Below are positions 45,522 through 54,137 of a stretch of DNA of 64,000 nt, in pieces. This DNA is from Siphonobacter sp. SORGH_AS_0500 (GTDB taxonomy: Bacteria > Bacteroidota > Bacteroidia > Cytophagales > Spirosomataceae): assembly GCF_002838835.1 (NCBI RefSeq), contig NZ_NHPP01000014.1, forward strand, positions 62,001 to 126,000. Reading direction: 5' to 3'. Within the stretch, counting starts at the first letter, position 1. Each line of letters begins with the position of its first letter. The translations under genes and the position numbers were made by a program. A model generated the notes under the pieces. It was given only the letters and a program-made list of their open reading frames with translations, did not search any database and was not told where the DNA came from.

Positions 45522-45750
45522 GAGAGTTTGAATGTTTGATTAGGGTTTGAAAAGCTTGAGGAAGAAATCAACCCCGGAGGGGTTGAATATGAATAGCCCC
45601 GGGCTGGATAGCCCCGGATGAAATCCGGGGGAAAGGGTGGATTGGGGATTATAAATCCCTTACAGATGGCTTTCGGATTACAAATCCGAAAGAGCAAATC
45701 GGAAATTTTATACATTCCCCGCAGATGGCTAATCAAACATTCAAACTCTC
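45522..45750. repeat. Nested palindromic element with 22-bp perfect terminal inverted repeats
   Basis: GAGAGTTTGAATGTTTGATT plus AG (45522-45543) is exactly reverse-complemented at 45729-45750. Between them lie two other repeat units: the CCCCGG family (45582-45632, matching 7985-8055) and the AATCCGAAAG family (45643-45700, matching 37994-38045). The element begins four bases after the glycosyltransferase stop codon. No coding capacity. Confidence 0.75.
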
Positions 45751-45810
45751 ATACATCAGACAAAACTCAAACACCCTATAATCAAATAAAAAAATAAACA
45801 GCATTATACC

Positions 45811-47316
45811 TTGGGAATAGTTATTCGGCAGAGTTTGAAAGCCACGGGGGTAACCTATCTGGGCGTTGTGATCGGCACGCTCAATCAGATGGTCGTTGCC
45901 CTGTATTTTCTGGAAACCCAGGAAATCGGATTGACTCGTTCATTATTGAGTTTCAGTTTATTACTTTACGGCATTTTCACCTTCGGCGGCCCAGCCATCG
46001 CCGATCGATTCTTCAGTCATTTCCGAAATGAAGAATTAAAGCATAACGGTTTCCTAACCTTTCTGCTGGGGTATGCCGCCTTTTATTTCGTAGTCTTTAT
46101 CGCGGTATTCCTGGCTGCCAAGCCCTGGTTTACTGATTTCTACGAAGACCAATCGCCGGAGTTAGTGAGGTACTATTACCTGTTGATTTGGCTGACGGGC
46201 TTTAACCTGTTACAGGGCATTCTGGAGGCGTACTGTCGCAATTTGCAACGCATTGCCATCCCTGCTTTTTTACGCGAAGTAGGACTGAAACTGGCCAATA
46301 TGGCGGTGATTCTGCTGTATGGATTCAAGCTTGTGACGCTCGATCAGTTCGTGCAGTTGTTTGTATTTTCCAATGCTTTTGTAGGCATTGGTTTGCTGAT
46401 TTATCTGCGATACATGGGCAAGCTCTATCTGGCCCCCATTTCCTGGAAACTGGTAAACCCGGTGATCGGTGAGATGATGAGATTCGGCTTTGTTGCCTCC
46501 ATCGGAGCCATCGGAACGACCCTTTGTACCTACCTGGATATTCTATTAATTGGCTCCTATAAAGGCCAGAGTTGGGCCGGAATTTTTGCTACGGCCACCC
46601 TCATTGCCTCGCTCATTGAGATTCCAAAAAAATCATTAACGCAGATTGCAATTCCATTAGTAGCTCAGTCGCTGCGGGAGAAGAAGTACGAAACCGTTCA
46701 GCAAATGCACCAGAAAGTGGCTCTGCACCAGTTACTTGCGGGACTTTTTCTATTCATTGGTATCTGGTCAAACATTGATGATCTCTTCAAGATTTTACCC
46801 AAAGGAGCCGAATTTGCTTCGGGGACAACGGTCGTTTTTCTATTCCTGATTACTCGCCTGCTGGACATGGCGGGAGGGATGAGTAGCGAGATTATGGGTT
46901 ATTCCCAGTATTACCGCGTTTCAACGGTTTTCGTACTGATTTTAGGGGGCTTAACCATCTGGACGAACCATCTGCTAATCCCTCGCTTCGGTATCAACGG
47001 CTCCGCGATGGCTACTACCATTACTATTCTGATTTACAGCACCATGCGGGCGGCTTTTGTTTATTGGAAATTTAAAATATTACCCTTCACGCAGCAAACA
47101 CTGGGAGCGTTTGGCATTGGTTTGGTAACCTATCTCATTACCTGGGCCATTCCTGATTTTGGTGAATCTTTTCTTAGCCAGGTAATTAACATCGCTCTTC
47201 GCGGAACGGTGACCACCGTCGTTTTTGCTTCTCTGGTGGTAGGCTTACGTATTTCTCCAGAGATTAATGGAATCGTGGATAATGTGATCAAAAAGGTCAG
47301 GAAAACCAATCCTTAA
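45811..47316 (+). CDS. Polysaccharide flippase (Wzx/MATE-like, MviN superfamily)
   Basis: A 501-residue membrane protein with about 12-14 predicted helices, initiating at TTG 45811; no in-frame ATG is suitable and the N-terminus GIVIRQSLKATGVTYLGVVIG is the conserved start of Bacteroidota oligosaccharide flippases. Segments such as GGPAIADRFFSHFRNEE, MRFGFVASIGAIGTTLCTYLDILLIG and GINGSAMATTITILIYS fit the polysaccharide biosynthesis family. It should move undecaprenyl-linked oligosaccharide across the inner membrane, taking up the product of the preceding glycosyltransferases. Last gene of the surface polysaccharide cluster. Confidence 0.9.
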   Translation: MGIVIRQSLKATGVTYLGVVIGTLNQMVVALYFLETQEIGLTRSLLSFSLLLYGIFTFGGPAIADRFFSHFRNEELKHNGFLTFLLGYAAFYFVVFIAVFLAAKPWFTDFYEDQSPELVRYYYLLIWLTGFNLLQGILEAYCRNLQRIAIPAFLREVGLKLANMAVILLYGFKLVTLDQFVQLFVFSNAFVGIGLLIYLRYMGKLYLAPISWKLVNPVIGEMMRFGFVASIGAIGTTLCTYLDILLIGSYKGQSWAGIFATATLIASLIEIPKKSLTQIAIPLVAQSLREKKYETVQQMHQKVALHQLLAGLFLFIGIWSNIDDLFKILPKGAEFASGTTVVFLFLITRLLDMAGGMSSEIMGYSQYYRVSTVFVLILGGLTIWTNHLLIPRFGINGSAMATTITILIYSTMRAAFVYWKFKILPFTQQTLGAFGIGLVTYLITWAIPDFGESFLSQVINIALRGTVTTVVFASLVVGLRISPEINGIVDNVIKKVRKTNP

Positions 47317-47352
47317 GATAAGATTAAAAAAAGAAATAATTTATTTTTAATT

Positions 47353-47374
47353 AATCTAAATAGACTTAGATTTG
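47353..47374 (+). promoter_or_regulatory. Promoter and overlapping palindrome of the siderophore receptor gene
   Basis: AATCTAA (47353-47359) and TTAGATT (47366-47372) form a 20-base dyad, and TAGATTTG (47367-47374) is a perfect TAnnTTTG -7 element inside it. A repressor bound to the dyad would cover the promoter. The AT-rich TCTAAAT words resemble iron-regulator boxes of Bacteroidota; that reading is inference supported by the downstream receptor type. Confidence 0.55.
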
Positions 47375-47410
47375 CGGCCATTCTATGTTTGTTTCCCAAT
47401 ATTTAAAAAT

Positions 47411-49771
47411 ATGGCCGTGAGGTTTCTACACACTAGCTTTCTTCTTCTATTGAGCATCTGTGCCTTCGCTCAGAATGGCAAAATCACCGGACAGGTACTT
47501 ACTTCCGATAACAAACCCGCTTTTAGTGTTACCGTAAGCCTGAAAGGTCGGGCCATTGGTGCCATGACGGATGAGCAGGGTAATTTCACTATTCCCAAAG
47601 TACGGGCTGGGAAATATACGCTTGTGGCTAGTTTCGTTGGGTTGAAATCCCAGGAGCAGGCTATTGAAGTGCTTGAAAATGAAACGACTACTGTTTCTTT
47701 CATGCTTCATGAATCATCTAATGAACTTCAGGAAGTAGTGGTCCGTTCGGCTCAGAATCCTTACCATAGCAATCAGGTTTCTTCGACCTTACGCATCAGT
47801 GAACCTATTCTGGAAGCTCCTCAGAACATTCAGGTGATTACGGGTAAAGTATTAGGTATTCAGCAAATTACAAGCCTAAGCGACGGGTTGATCCGTAACG
47901 TCAGCGGGGCCACTCGTCTGGAACACTGGGGAGATACCTATGCTCGGGTAAACATGCGTGGCTCACGGGCTTCGGCATTTCGGAATGGCATGAACATTAC
48001 GTCTACCTGGGGACCTTTAACCGAAGACATGAGCTTCGTGGATCACATTGAATTTGTGAAAGGTCCTGCGGGATTTATGATGTCAAACGGCGAGCCTGCC
48101 GGTATGTACAACGTGGTAACCAAACGTCCCACCGGGGTAACTAAAGGCGAAGCGAGCCTGCTCTTGGGCAGTTATGATTTTTACCGGACCTCGCTGGATC
48201 TGGATGGAAAATTCTCGGATAAAGTGCTGTACCGTTTTAACGTCATGGGTCAGACTAAAAACTCCTTCCGTCCTTACGAGTATAACAACCGTTTCAGCAT
48301 TGCCCCCGTTATCACGTATAAACTTGATGATAAAACTACTTTGACTACAGAGTACGTGTATCAGCACGCCAAAATGTCAAACGTAGGTAGTTATTATGTA
48401 TTTGCGAAAGACGGCTATGCGGTATTACCCCGCAACTTTACACTATCTGATCCTGGGTTGGAACCTACCAACATTGATGATCATAACTTGACAGTCAATC
48501 TTCAGCATCAGCTGAATGATCGTTGGAAATTAACTGCTCAGGTAGCCTATTTCAATTATATGCAGAAGGGCAGCTCAATGTGGCCTGCTTATGGAGTAGG
48601 CGAACCTGATGCCGCTGGTAATATTATCCGTAGCGTTAGTCTTTGGGATGCTTCCAATGTTTCCAAATTCGGTCAGTTATTCCTGAATGGTGAAGAACAA
48701 ACCGGAAAAGTTCACCACCGCATTCTGGCTGGTCTGGACTTGGGTAGCAAACAATACCTGGCCGACTGGAATCAGTCTCATAACCTGGATACATCGAAAT
48801 CTTTTAATATCTACCGTCCTACTTACGGTTCGCCTGCGAATGGATATCCAAATTTTGATCGTTCAAAACCTCTGGCTGAACGGGCGGGAATTTACGGAAC
48901 GCTTTCTCAGAGCTATACGGGGCTGTACTTACAGGACGAGTTAGGATTCTTCGAAAATCGTTTACGCCTGACCATTGCGGGTCGCTTTACTTATGCGAAA
49001 GACAACCAGTACAATACCATCACGTCTGATAAGAAAGTAACACCCCGGTTTGGGTTGAGTGGCTCAATTGATAAGAATACAAGCGTTTACGCATTGTATG
49101 ATCAGACATTCCTTCCTCAAACGGGTATTCTCCGTAGTGGAGGTCGCATCAAACCCATTTCAGGTAATAACCTTGAAGTAGGTTTTAAACGTGACTGGTT
49201 TGGTGGTAAGTGGAATACAACGCTGGCGATTTATCGCATCCTGAAAAACAACCAACTTTCGCCCGATCCAAGCAATGCGGCTGGTCAAAACTTTGTGTTA
49301 CAGTTAGGACAAACGCAGACCCAAGGCATTGAGTTTGACTTACGTGGTGAGATTGCTCCCGGTTTAAGCCTGATTGCCAACTATGCTTTAACGGATTCAA
49401 AAGTGACGAAAGAAACGTCGGACGCGAAAGTGGGTGATAAGATTCCAGGGTATGCCAAACACAACGCCAATGCATGGGTAACCTACAAAATTCAGAAAGG
49501 TGTACTGAAGGGCACGGGTTTCTCCGCGGGCTTCAATTATCAGGGAAATCGTACTACTTGGAACTGGTCAGCTACGAGTTATGGAGAATTACCTAATTAT
49601 TTCAAGCTTGACGGCGGTATCTATTGGGAAAATGATCGCTTTAACGTAACCGCTAACGTCTTCAACGTTCTGGATACGTACTTGTATACGGGTGCAGCTT
49701 ACGGGACTTATTATTACTGGCAGGCAGAGCCTGGCCGCAATTCGCGGATCGGTGTAACGTATAAGTTCTAG
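47411..49771 (+). CDS. TonB-dependent siderophore receptor
   Basis: A 786-residue receptor from ATG 47411 (MAVRFLHTSFLLLLSICAFAQ is the signal peptide; a TTG at 47372 in the promoter is not credible). Next comes a carboxypeptidase-regulatory-like domain (ITGQVLTSDNKPAFSVTVSLKG), then the siderophore-receptor plug (ISEPILEAPQNIQVITGKVL, DGLIRNVSGATRLEHWGDTYARVNMRG) and a 22-strand barrel with the family motifs SFVDHIEFVKGPAGFM and GLEPTNI, closing in RNSRIGVTYKF. It resembles FhuE/FpvA/FoxA-type ferric siderophore receptors (TIGR01783 class). No siderophore synthesis genes are in the window. The leader palindrome supports iron regulation. Confidence 0.92.
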   Translation: MAVRFLHTSFLLLLSICAFAQNGKITGQVLTSDNKPAFSVTVSLKGRAIGAMTDEQGNFTIPKVRAGKYTLVASFVGLKSQEQAIEVLENETTTVSFMLHESSNELQEVVVRSAQNPYHSNQVSSTLRISEPILEAPQNIQVITGKVLGIQQITSLSDGLIRNVSGATRLEHWGDTYARVNMRGSRASAFRNGMNITSTWGPLTEDMSFVDHIEFVKGPAGFMMSNGEPAGMYNVVTKRPTGVTKGEASLLLGSYDFYRTSLDLDGKFSDKVLYRFNVMGQTKNSFRPYEYNNRFSIAPVITYKLDDKTTLTTEYVYQHAKMSNVGSYYVFAKDGYAVLPRNFTLSDPGLEPTNIDDHNLTVNLQHQLNDRWKLTAQVAYFNYMQKGSSMWPAYGVGEPDAAGNIIRSVSLWDASNVSKFGQLFLNGEEQTGKVHHRILAGLDLGSKQYLADWNQSHNLDTSKSFNIYRPTYGSPANGYPNFDRSKPLAERAGIYGTLSQSYTGLYLQDELGFFENRLRLTIAGRFTYAKDNQYNTITSDKKVTPRFGLSGSIDKNTSVYALYDQTFLPQTGILRSGGRIKPISGNNLEVGFKRDWFGGKWNTTLAIYRILKNNQLSPDPSNAAGQNFVLQLGQTQTQGIEFDLRGEIAPGLSLIANYALTDSKVTKETSDAKVGDKIPGYAKHNANAWVTYKIQKGVLKGTGFSAGFNYQGNRTTWNWSATSYGELPNYFKLDGGIYWENDRFNVTANVFNVLDTYLYTGAAYGTYYYWQAEPGRNSRIGVTYKF

Positions 49772-49792
49772 TTACTGGTTGTTAGGTATTAG

Positions 49793-49820
49793 AAAGGCTC
49801 TTGGGAAACCAGGAGCCTTT
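49793..49820 (+). terminator. Terminator of the siderophore receptor gene
   Basis: AAAGGCTC (49793-49800) pairs with GAGCCTTT (49813-49820) with extra TGG/CCA pairs inside, followed by TCTTTTT, about 20 bases after the stop. Confidence 0.85.
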
Positions 49821-50002
49821 TCTTTTTCCGTTGTGAGCCTTGGTAACATAGAGTCTTTGTGCAAAAGAAAGAACTAAAGATCAGCTAAAACCGAGAGCCT
49901 TTGTAACAATAATTGAAAACGAAAAACGGAAAACTGAAAACTTGTAAACTATTAACTTACTTGTGTACATTAGGATCAGATTTTCACATTAAATCCTTCA
50001 TC

Positions 50003-51903
50003 ATGCGTTTATTGAGTAAAAAATCCGGCTTACTGACGGCGGCATTGCTGGCTTCTTTTGCGGGAATGAGTCAGAATATCCAGAACTTACCCGTACCTCT
50101 GGAAATTCAGAAAGCGTATTCCAATGAAACCCGGGCGACCAATGGCAAACCCGGTGCGAAATACTGGCAGAACCATTCCGATTATAAAATTCAGGTCGAA
50201 CTCAACCCGGCTACGCGTCAGTTGAGCGGCACGGAACAGGTCGTTTACACTAACAACAGCCCTAACCGTTTGTCAAGCCTGGTAATCCGGTTATATCCTG
50301 ACATTTTCAAGAAAGATGCCAACCGGGATGAGCGGGAAATTGATCCTTCCGATCTGAACGATGAAGGCGTAACGATTGAAAGCGTAACCGTTAATGGAAA
50401 TGAAGTAAAGACCCAACGCAACGGAACAAATATGTTCGTAACGTTGAAAAGTGGTTTGGAAACGGGGCAGAAGTTAACGCTGGACGTGAAATGGAGTTAC
50501 CTGATTCCAGCCAAAACGCATATCCGGGAAGGCTTATACTTTAAGTCTTCATACATGGTGGCGTACTGGTATCCCCAAATTGCCGTGTATGATGATATCG
50601 ACGGCTGGGATAGACAGGATTATACCGGACAGAAAGAGTTTTATAACGATTTCAATAATTACGACGTGGACATTACCGTTCCGGCCAGTCATCTGGTGTG
50701 GGCTACGGGCGAATGGCAGAACCCTGAGAAAATTCTTTCTCCTGAAATTCTGGATCGTTACAAGGGCTCTCGTACTTCTGATCAGGTGGTGAGAATTGTC
50801 ACTGCTGAGGACCGCGAAAAGGGTGGAATTACCATTGCAAAATCGGGTAAACATACCTATCACTTCAAAGCCGAACACGTTCCTGATTTCGTGTTTGCTT
50901 CTTCGGATACCTATCTCTGGGACGGTTCCAGTGCGGTTGCTGACAGTAAAACGGGCCGTCGCACGGCGGTAGCTGCGGTGTATCATCCGAGCAGCAAAGA
51001 CTTTTACGATGTATGCCGTTATGCCAAACAGTGCGTTGAATACTTCTCTACATACCTGCCCGGTGTGCCTTTTCCTTACCCCAACGAAACCGTATTTAAC
51101 GGATCGGGTGGAATGGAATTCCCAATGTTTGTGAATGATGGCTCGTATCCTCCGGCTTTTGCGGCTGAGGTAACGGCTCATGAGATTGCTCACACGTATT
51201 TCCCGTTTTACATGGGAATCAATGAGCGTAAATACGCCTGGATGGATGAAGGCTGGGCTCAGACCTTACCAAACTGGATGGAATTTCAGATTGACGGCAT
51301 GCCGAAGAAGTTTATGCCTCAACAAACCAATGCCGCGTATTTTGATCAGTTTGCCGGAAAAGAGCAGGAGCAACCCATGATGGTTCCCACAAACCTGTTA
51401 ACGGGAACGGCTTACACGTTTGCCACCTACATGCGTCCTTCGCAGGCGTATACCTTTTGCGGGATATGCTAGGGCAGGAGAAGTTCAAAGCAACGTTACA
51501 GGAGTATATGGCTCGCTGGAATGGCAAACACCCCATGCCTTATGATTTCTTCTTCTCTTTCAATGATGCGTTGAAAGAAGATTTGTCCTGGTATTGGAAG
51601 CCTTGGTTCTTCGAAAAGGGGTATCCTGATCTGGCTCTTTCAGAAGTAGCGATTGACAAAAAAGGCAAGGCCAAAATCGTAGTTACGCAAAAAGGCTCAT
51701 TACCCATTCCGATTCGCCTGATTGTACTGTTTACGGATAACTCTACGGAGGAAATCAACGAAACGGCACGTTACTGGAAGAACGGAGCGAAGACTTTTGA
51801 AGTAGAAAAGAAATTCAGCAAGCCCATTCAGAAAATTACCCTGAGTGGCTTGATGATTCCTGACGTAAACCGCAAGGATAACGTTTGGGAAGCTGGGAAG
51901 TAA
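50003..51903 (+). CDS. M1-family metallopeptidase (aminopeptidase N-like), one frameshift
   Basis: About 633 residues from ATG 50003 (MRLLSKKSGLLTAALLASFAG, signal peptide to about MSQ) after restoring one T in the T run 51455-51458, which gives RPSQAYTFLRDMLGQEKF. The zinc site is HEIAH (393-397) with the third ligand Glu416 in WMDEGWAQ; GSGGMEFPMFVNDG corresponds to the GxMEN exopeptidase motif, here GGMEF, so the N-terminal-amine binding is altered. The C-terminal part has WYWKPWFFEKGYPDLAL. Such secreted M1 proteins are common in Bacteroidota and degrade peptides in the periplasm or outside. The upstream open frame to 49913 comes from repeat sequence. Confidence 0.88.
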
Positions 51904-51920
51904 CTCCATTGTTCATCAAA

Positions 51921-51957
51921 AGAAAGCCCCGACTGGAATTTCCAGTCGGGGCTTTCT
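51921..51957 (+). terminator. Strong terminator of the M1 peptidase gene
   Basis: AGAAAGCCCCGACTGGA and TCCAGTCGGGGCTTTCT form a perfect 17-base-pair stem with a three-base loop, followed by TTT, 18 bases after the stop. Confidence 0.92.
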
Positions 51958-52245
51958 TTTGGTTGGCAGTTTTTAGTTACTGCTTCATAGGGGAGTAACA
52001 CACCCACTTCCTATGGTCATTCCGAATGCAGAGAGGAGCCTCACTTGGAAATGCAAACCCGCCGAAGCCCAAGAGCCCAACGGCAAACTCCGCTTCAACC
52101 GAGAGCAAATCCCGCTCTTCGTTCAGGAAGATAAAGAAAGAAAAGTGCTCGCCTGCGACGCAGACGAGCACTTTTCTTTCAACAAACAGCTAAACTCTTG
52201 TTTCCTATTACTTGACTTTTATTATTTAAAATTAAAAAATTAGTT
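51958..52245. other. Intergenic region with a second, unassigned terminator hairpin
   Basis: No gene is evident. GAAAAGTGCTCG (52140-52151) pairs perfectly with CGAGCACTTTTC (52165-52176), followed by TTTC, which looks like a terminator on either strand. Its transcript is unknown: the M1 gene already has a terminator at 51921. The sequence 51965-52139 may encode a short RNA or be a decayed gene. Confidence 0.5.
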
Positions 52246-52289
52246 ATTAAACGTATTTATCAGTTGTATAATTGAAAAATACGTTTAAT
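52246..52289. promoter_or_regulatory. Perfect 13-bp dyad, probable BlaI-family operator
   Basis: ATTAAACGTATTT (52246-52258) and AAATACGTTTAAT (52277-52289) are exact reverse complements with 18 bases between. It sits 45 bases upstream of the BlaI/MecI-type repressor gene, the usual place of the autoregulatory operator in BlaI/BlaR systems. A near -7 motif (TAATCTTTG) overlaps the right arm. Confidence 0.65.
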
Positions 52290-52333
52290 CTTTGTTGGGA
52301 AGTCAGGGAAATGAAAATATTAATACGAAACCG

Positions 52334-52690
52334 ATGGAAGAATTAACCCGAACGGAAGAACGTGTGATGCAGGCGATTTGGGAGCTGAAGGAGCCTTTTT
52401 TTGTGAAAGATCTGGTGGAGCGGATGCCCGAAAAACCGCCGTATAATACCATCGCGTCAGTGGTGCGTATTCTGGAATCGAAAGGATTTCTGGGATACAA
52501 GGCGTACGGACGGACGTATGAATATTTCCCGAAAATCGCGAAAGCTGACTATCGAAAAAGCGGATTTCAGAAATTGCTGAGCGACTATTTCGATGGCTCG
52601 GCTATGGGATTATTGTCATTTATGGCGAAAGAGGAGCAGATTACGCCCGAACAAATCGAGCAATTACGGAAACTAATTGACGAAAACTAA
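52334..52690 (+). CDS. BlaI/MecI/CopY-family transcriptional repressor
   Basis: A 118-residue winged-helix repressor from ATG 52334 (MEELTRTEERVMQAIWELKE); an upstream frame to 52292 overlaps the promoter. The recognition helix region is PYNTIASVVRILESKGFLGYKAYGRTYEYFP, with the wing at GYKAYGRTYEY, and the C-terminal dimerisation helices DYFDGSAMGLLSF and ITPEQIEQLRKLI carry the region where BlaI proteins are cleaved. The M56 peptidase gene follows 11 bases later, so the two form the usual repressor and membrane sensor-protease pair. Target genes beyond its own operon are unknown; no beta-lactamase gene is adjacent (the class A-like gene is 14 kb away). Confidence 0.93.
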   Translation: MEELTRTEERVMQAIWELKEPFFVKDLVERMPEKPPYNTIASVVRILESKGFLGYKAYGRTYEYFPKIAKADYRKSGFQKLLSDYFDGSAMGLLSFMAKEEQITPEQIEQLRKLIDEN

Positions 52691-52701
52691 TCACTCAGGC
52701 C

Positions 52702-54066
52702 ATGACTCATTTGCTGTATTCCTCCGTCATGCTGATTAGTTTTTATGCCGTGTACTGGTTCTGTTTGCGAACACTCACGTTTCATACGTACAATCGATTT
52801 TATCTGCTATTTGCCCTGATCGCCAGTATCGTGATTCCGGTTATGCCCGGAGTTCCGGTTGCCAGCGTAATCAACGATTCGTTCCTTTTGCCAATGGAAC
52901 AAGTTGAACCTGAAACCTTTATGGGATTCACTACAGCTAAATGGCTCAAAACGGTGGGTTATGCATATGGAATAGGAGTGGGGTTGTTTCTGTTGCAGTT
53001 GCTGGGGGGAATCATCCGCGTATCCCTGCGAATACGCAACGCAAAGGCCATCCGCTGGAAGCAACTACACGTATTGCCGACCGGGTATACGACGGCTTCT
53101 TTCTTTCATTGGGTGTTTGTGGATGACTCTATAGTATCACCTAAAGAAAAGGAAATCGTACTCACGCATGAATACGAACATTTCCGTCGCTTGCATTCGC
53201 TGGATTTGCTGTTGGTGGAAATCGTTCGCTGCTTCTTGTGGTTTCACCCGGTCGTATACTGGTTACGTCGTTCGTTGATCCAGATTCATGAATACGAAGT
53301 AGATGCGTCGCTGGCTCATCAATACGGAGCCAAACCGTATGCTCAGGTTTTGCTCACCCTCGCCGTATCACAACAAGGAACGTTCACGCATTCTTTCGCC
53401 CGCCATCCCATTAAAAATCGTATCGAAACGCTTTTCCAAACTCCAAGTATTTCTATGAAAAAAACGCTGTTTTTACTCGCATTGCCCCTTACGGCGGTTA
53501 GCATGGCTTTGTTCGCCCAAGACGTACCGAAACCGCCGCCACCACCACCACCGACCCCACCAGCGGTTGCACCGCCTCCTCCGCCTCCGGTACCTACTAA
53601 TATAGCAGAGCCAGCGGCTACCGTTTTACCACCGCCGCCACCACCACCGACTTCATCAGCGGTTGCACCGCCGCCTCCTCCTCCGCCACCGTATCCGCGG
53701 AAAAAAAACGGGAAGAAAACAAGAAGTCAACCAGCAAATACCAAGAAAAAACTCTTGATTCATGAGGTGACTTATGCGGAGTTTGAATCTTTTCTAAAAG
53801 CCATACGGACCCGCTCGGAGAAATCTTCTACGGAAAAAAAGGACATGATTCCGGACGATTTTTATACTAATCTGAAGACATACAGAAGCTCCCAAACTGC
53901 TGGAATAACAGGTGTAAGCTGGTTGCAGGCCGAACGTTTTTGCGAGTGGAAATCGGAGCAAACGAAGACAACGTTTCGATTACCAACGGAAAAGGAACGG
54001 CTTCAACTATTCTCGAATCCTATTGTGAAACAGACGAAAGGTTTCTGGTGTATATTTTTCGGGTAA
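52702..54066 (+). CDS. M56 (BlaR1-like) membrane metallopeptidase with proline-rich region and FGE-like C-terminus
   Basis: A 454-residue protein. Four helices (about 4-22, 31-52, 83-106 and 252-272) flank the M56 zinc protease motif HEYEH (156-160), with the extra ligand region IHEYEVDASLAHQYG. This is the BlaR1/MecR1 intracellular-protease module. After the last helix and FAQDVPKP come two long proline runs (about 277-340), then a basic stretch, and a C-terminal module VSWLQAERFCEWKSEQ followed by FRLPTEKER that looks like the core of the FGE-sulfatase (formylglycine-generating/GldJ-K-like) fold, cut short. No penicillin-binding sensor domain exists. It likely relays an envelope signal to the BlaI-type repressor. 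Confidence 0.88.
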   Translation: MTHLLYSSVMLISFYAVYWFCLRTLTFHTYNRFYLLFALIASIVIPVMPGVPVASVINDSFLLPMEQVEPETFMGFTTAKWLKTVGYAYGIGVGLFLLQLLGGIIRVSLRIRNAKAIRWKQLHVLPTGYTTASFFHWVFVDDSIVSPKEKEIVLTHEYEHFRRLHSLDLLLVEIVRCFLWFHPVVYWLRRSLIQIHEYEVDASLAHQYGAKPYAQVLLTLAVSQQGTFTHSFARHPIKNRIETLFQTPSISMKKTLFLLALPLTAVSMALFAQDVPKPPPPPPPTPPAVAPPPPPPVPTNIAEPAATVLPPPPPPPTSSAVAPPPPPPPPYPRKKNGKKTRSQPANTKKKLLIHEVTYAEFESFLKAIRTRSEKSSTEKKDMIPDDFYTNLKTYRSSQTAGITGVSWLQAERFCEWKSEQTKTTFRLPTEKERLQLFSNPIVKQTKGFWCIFFG

Positions 54067-54071
54067 GATTC

Positions 54072-54129
54072 CCGTATTAAAGAAAAGGCCTTCCCTTGTA
54101 GACAAGGGAAGGCCTTTTCTTTAATACGG
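54072..54129. terminator. Very strong bidirectional terminator between converging genes
   Basis: A 27-base-pair perfect stem with a TAGA loop: left arm 54072-54098 begins CCGTATTAAAGAAAAGG, right arm 54103-54129 is its exact reverse complement. It serves the M56 gene on the plus strand and htpG on the minus strand. Confidence 0.95.
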
Positions 54130-54137
54130 AATAGCCA

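Noticed and set aside
49913-50002. 30-residue N-terminal extension of the M1 peptidase
   Set aside because: Low-complexity lysine-rich sequence from repeat DNA; the signal peptide begins at 50003.
52013-52243. 76-codon open frame after the M1 gene
   Set aside because: It spans a terminator hairpin and has no coding-like features.
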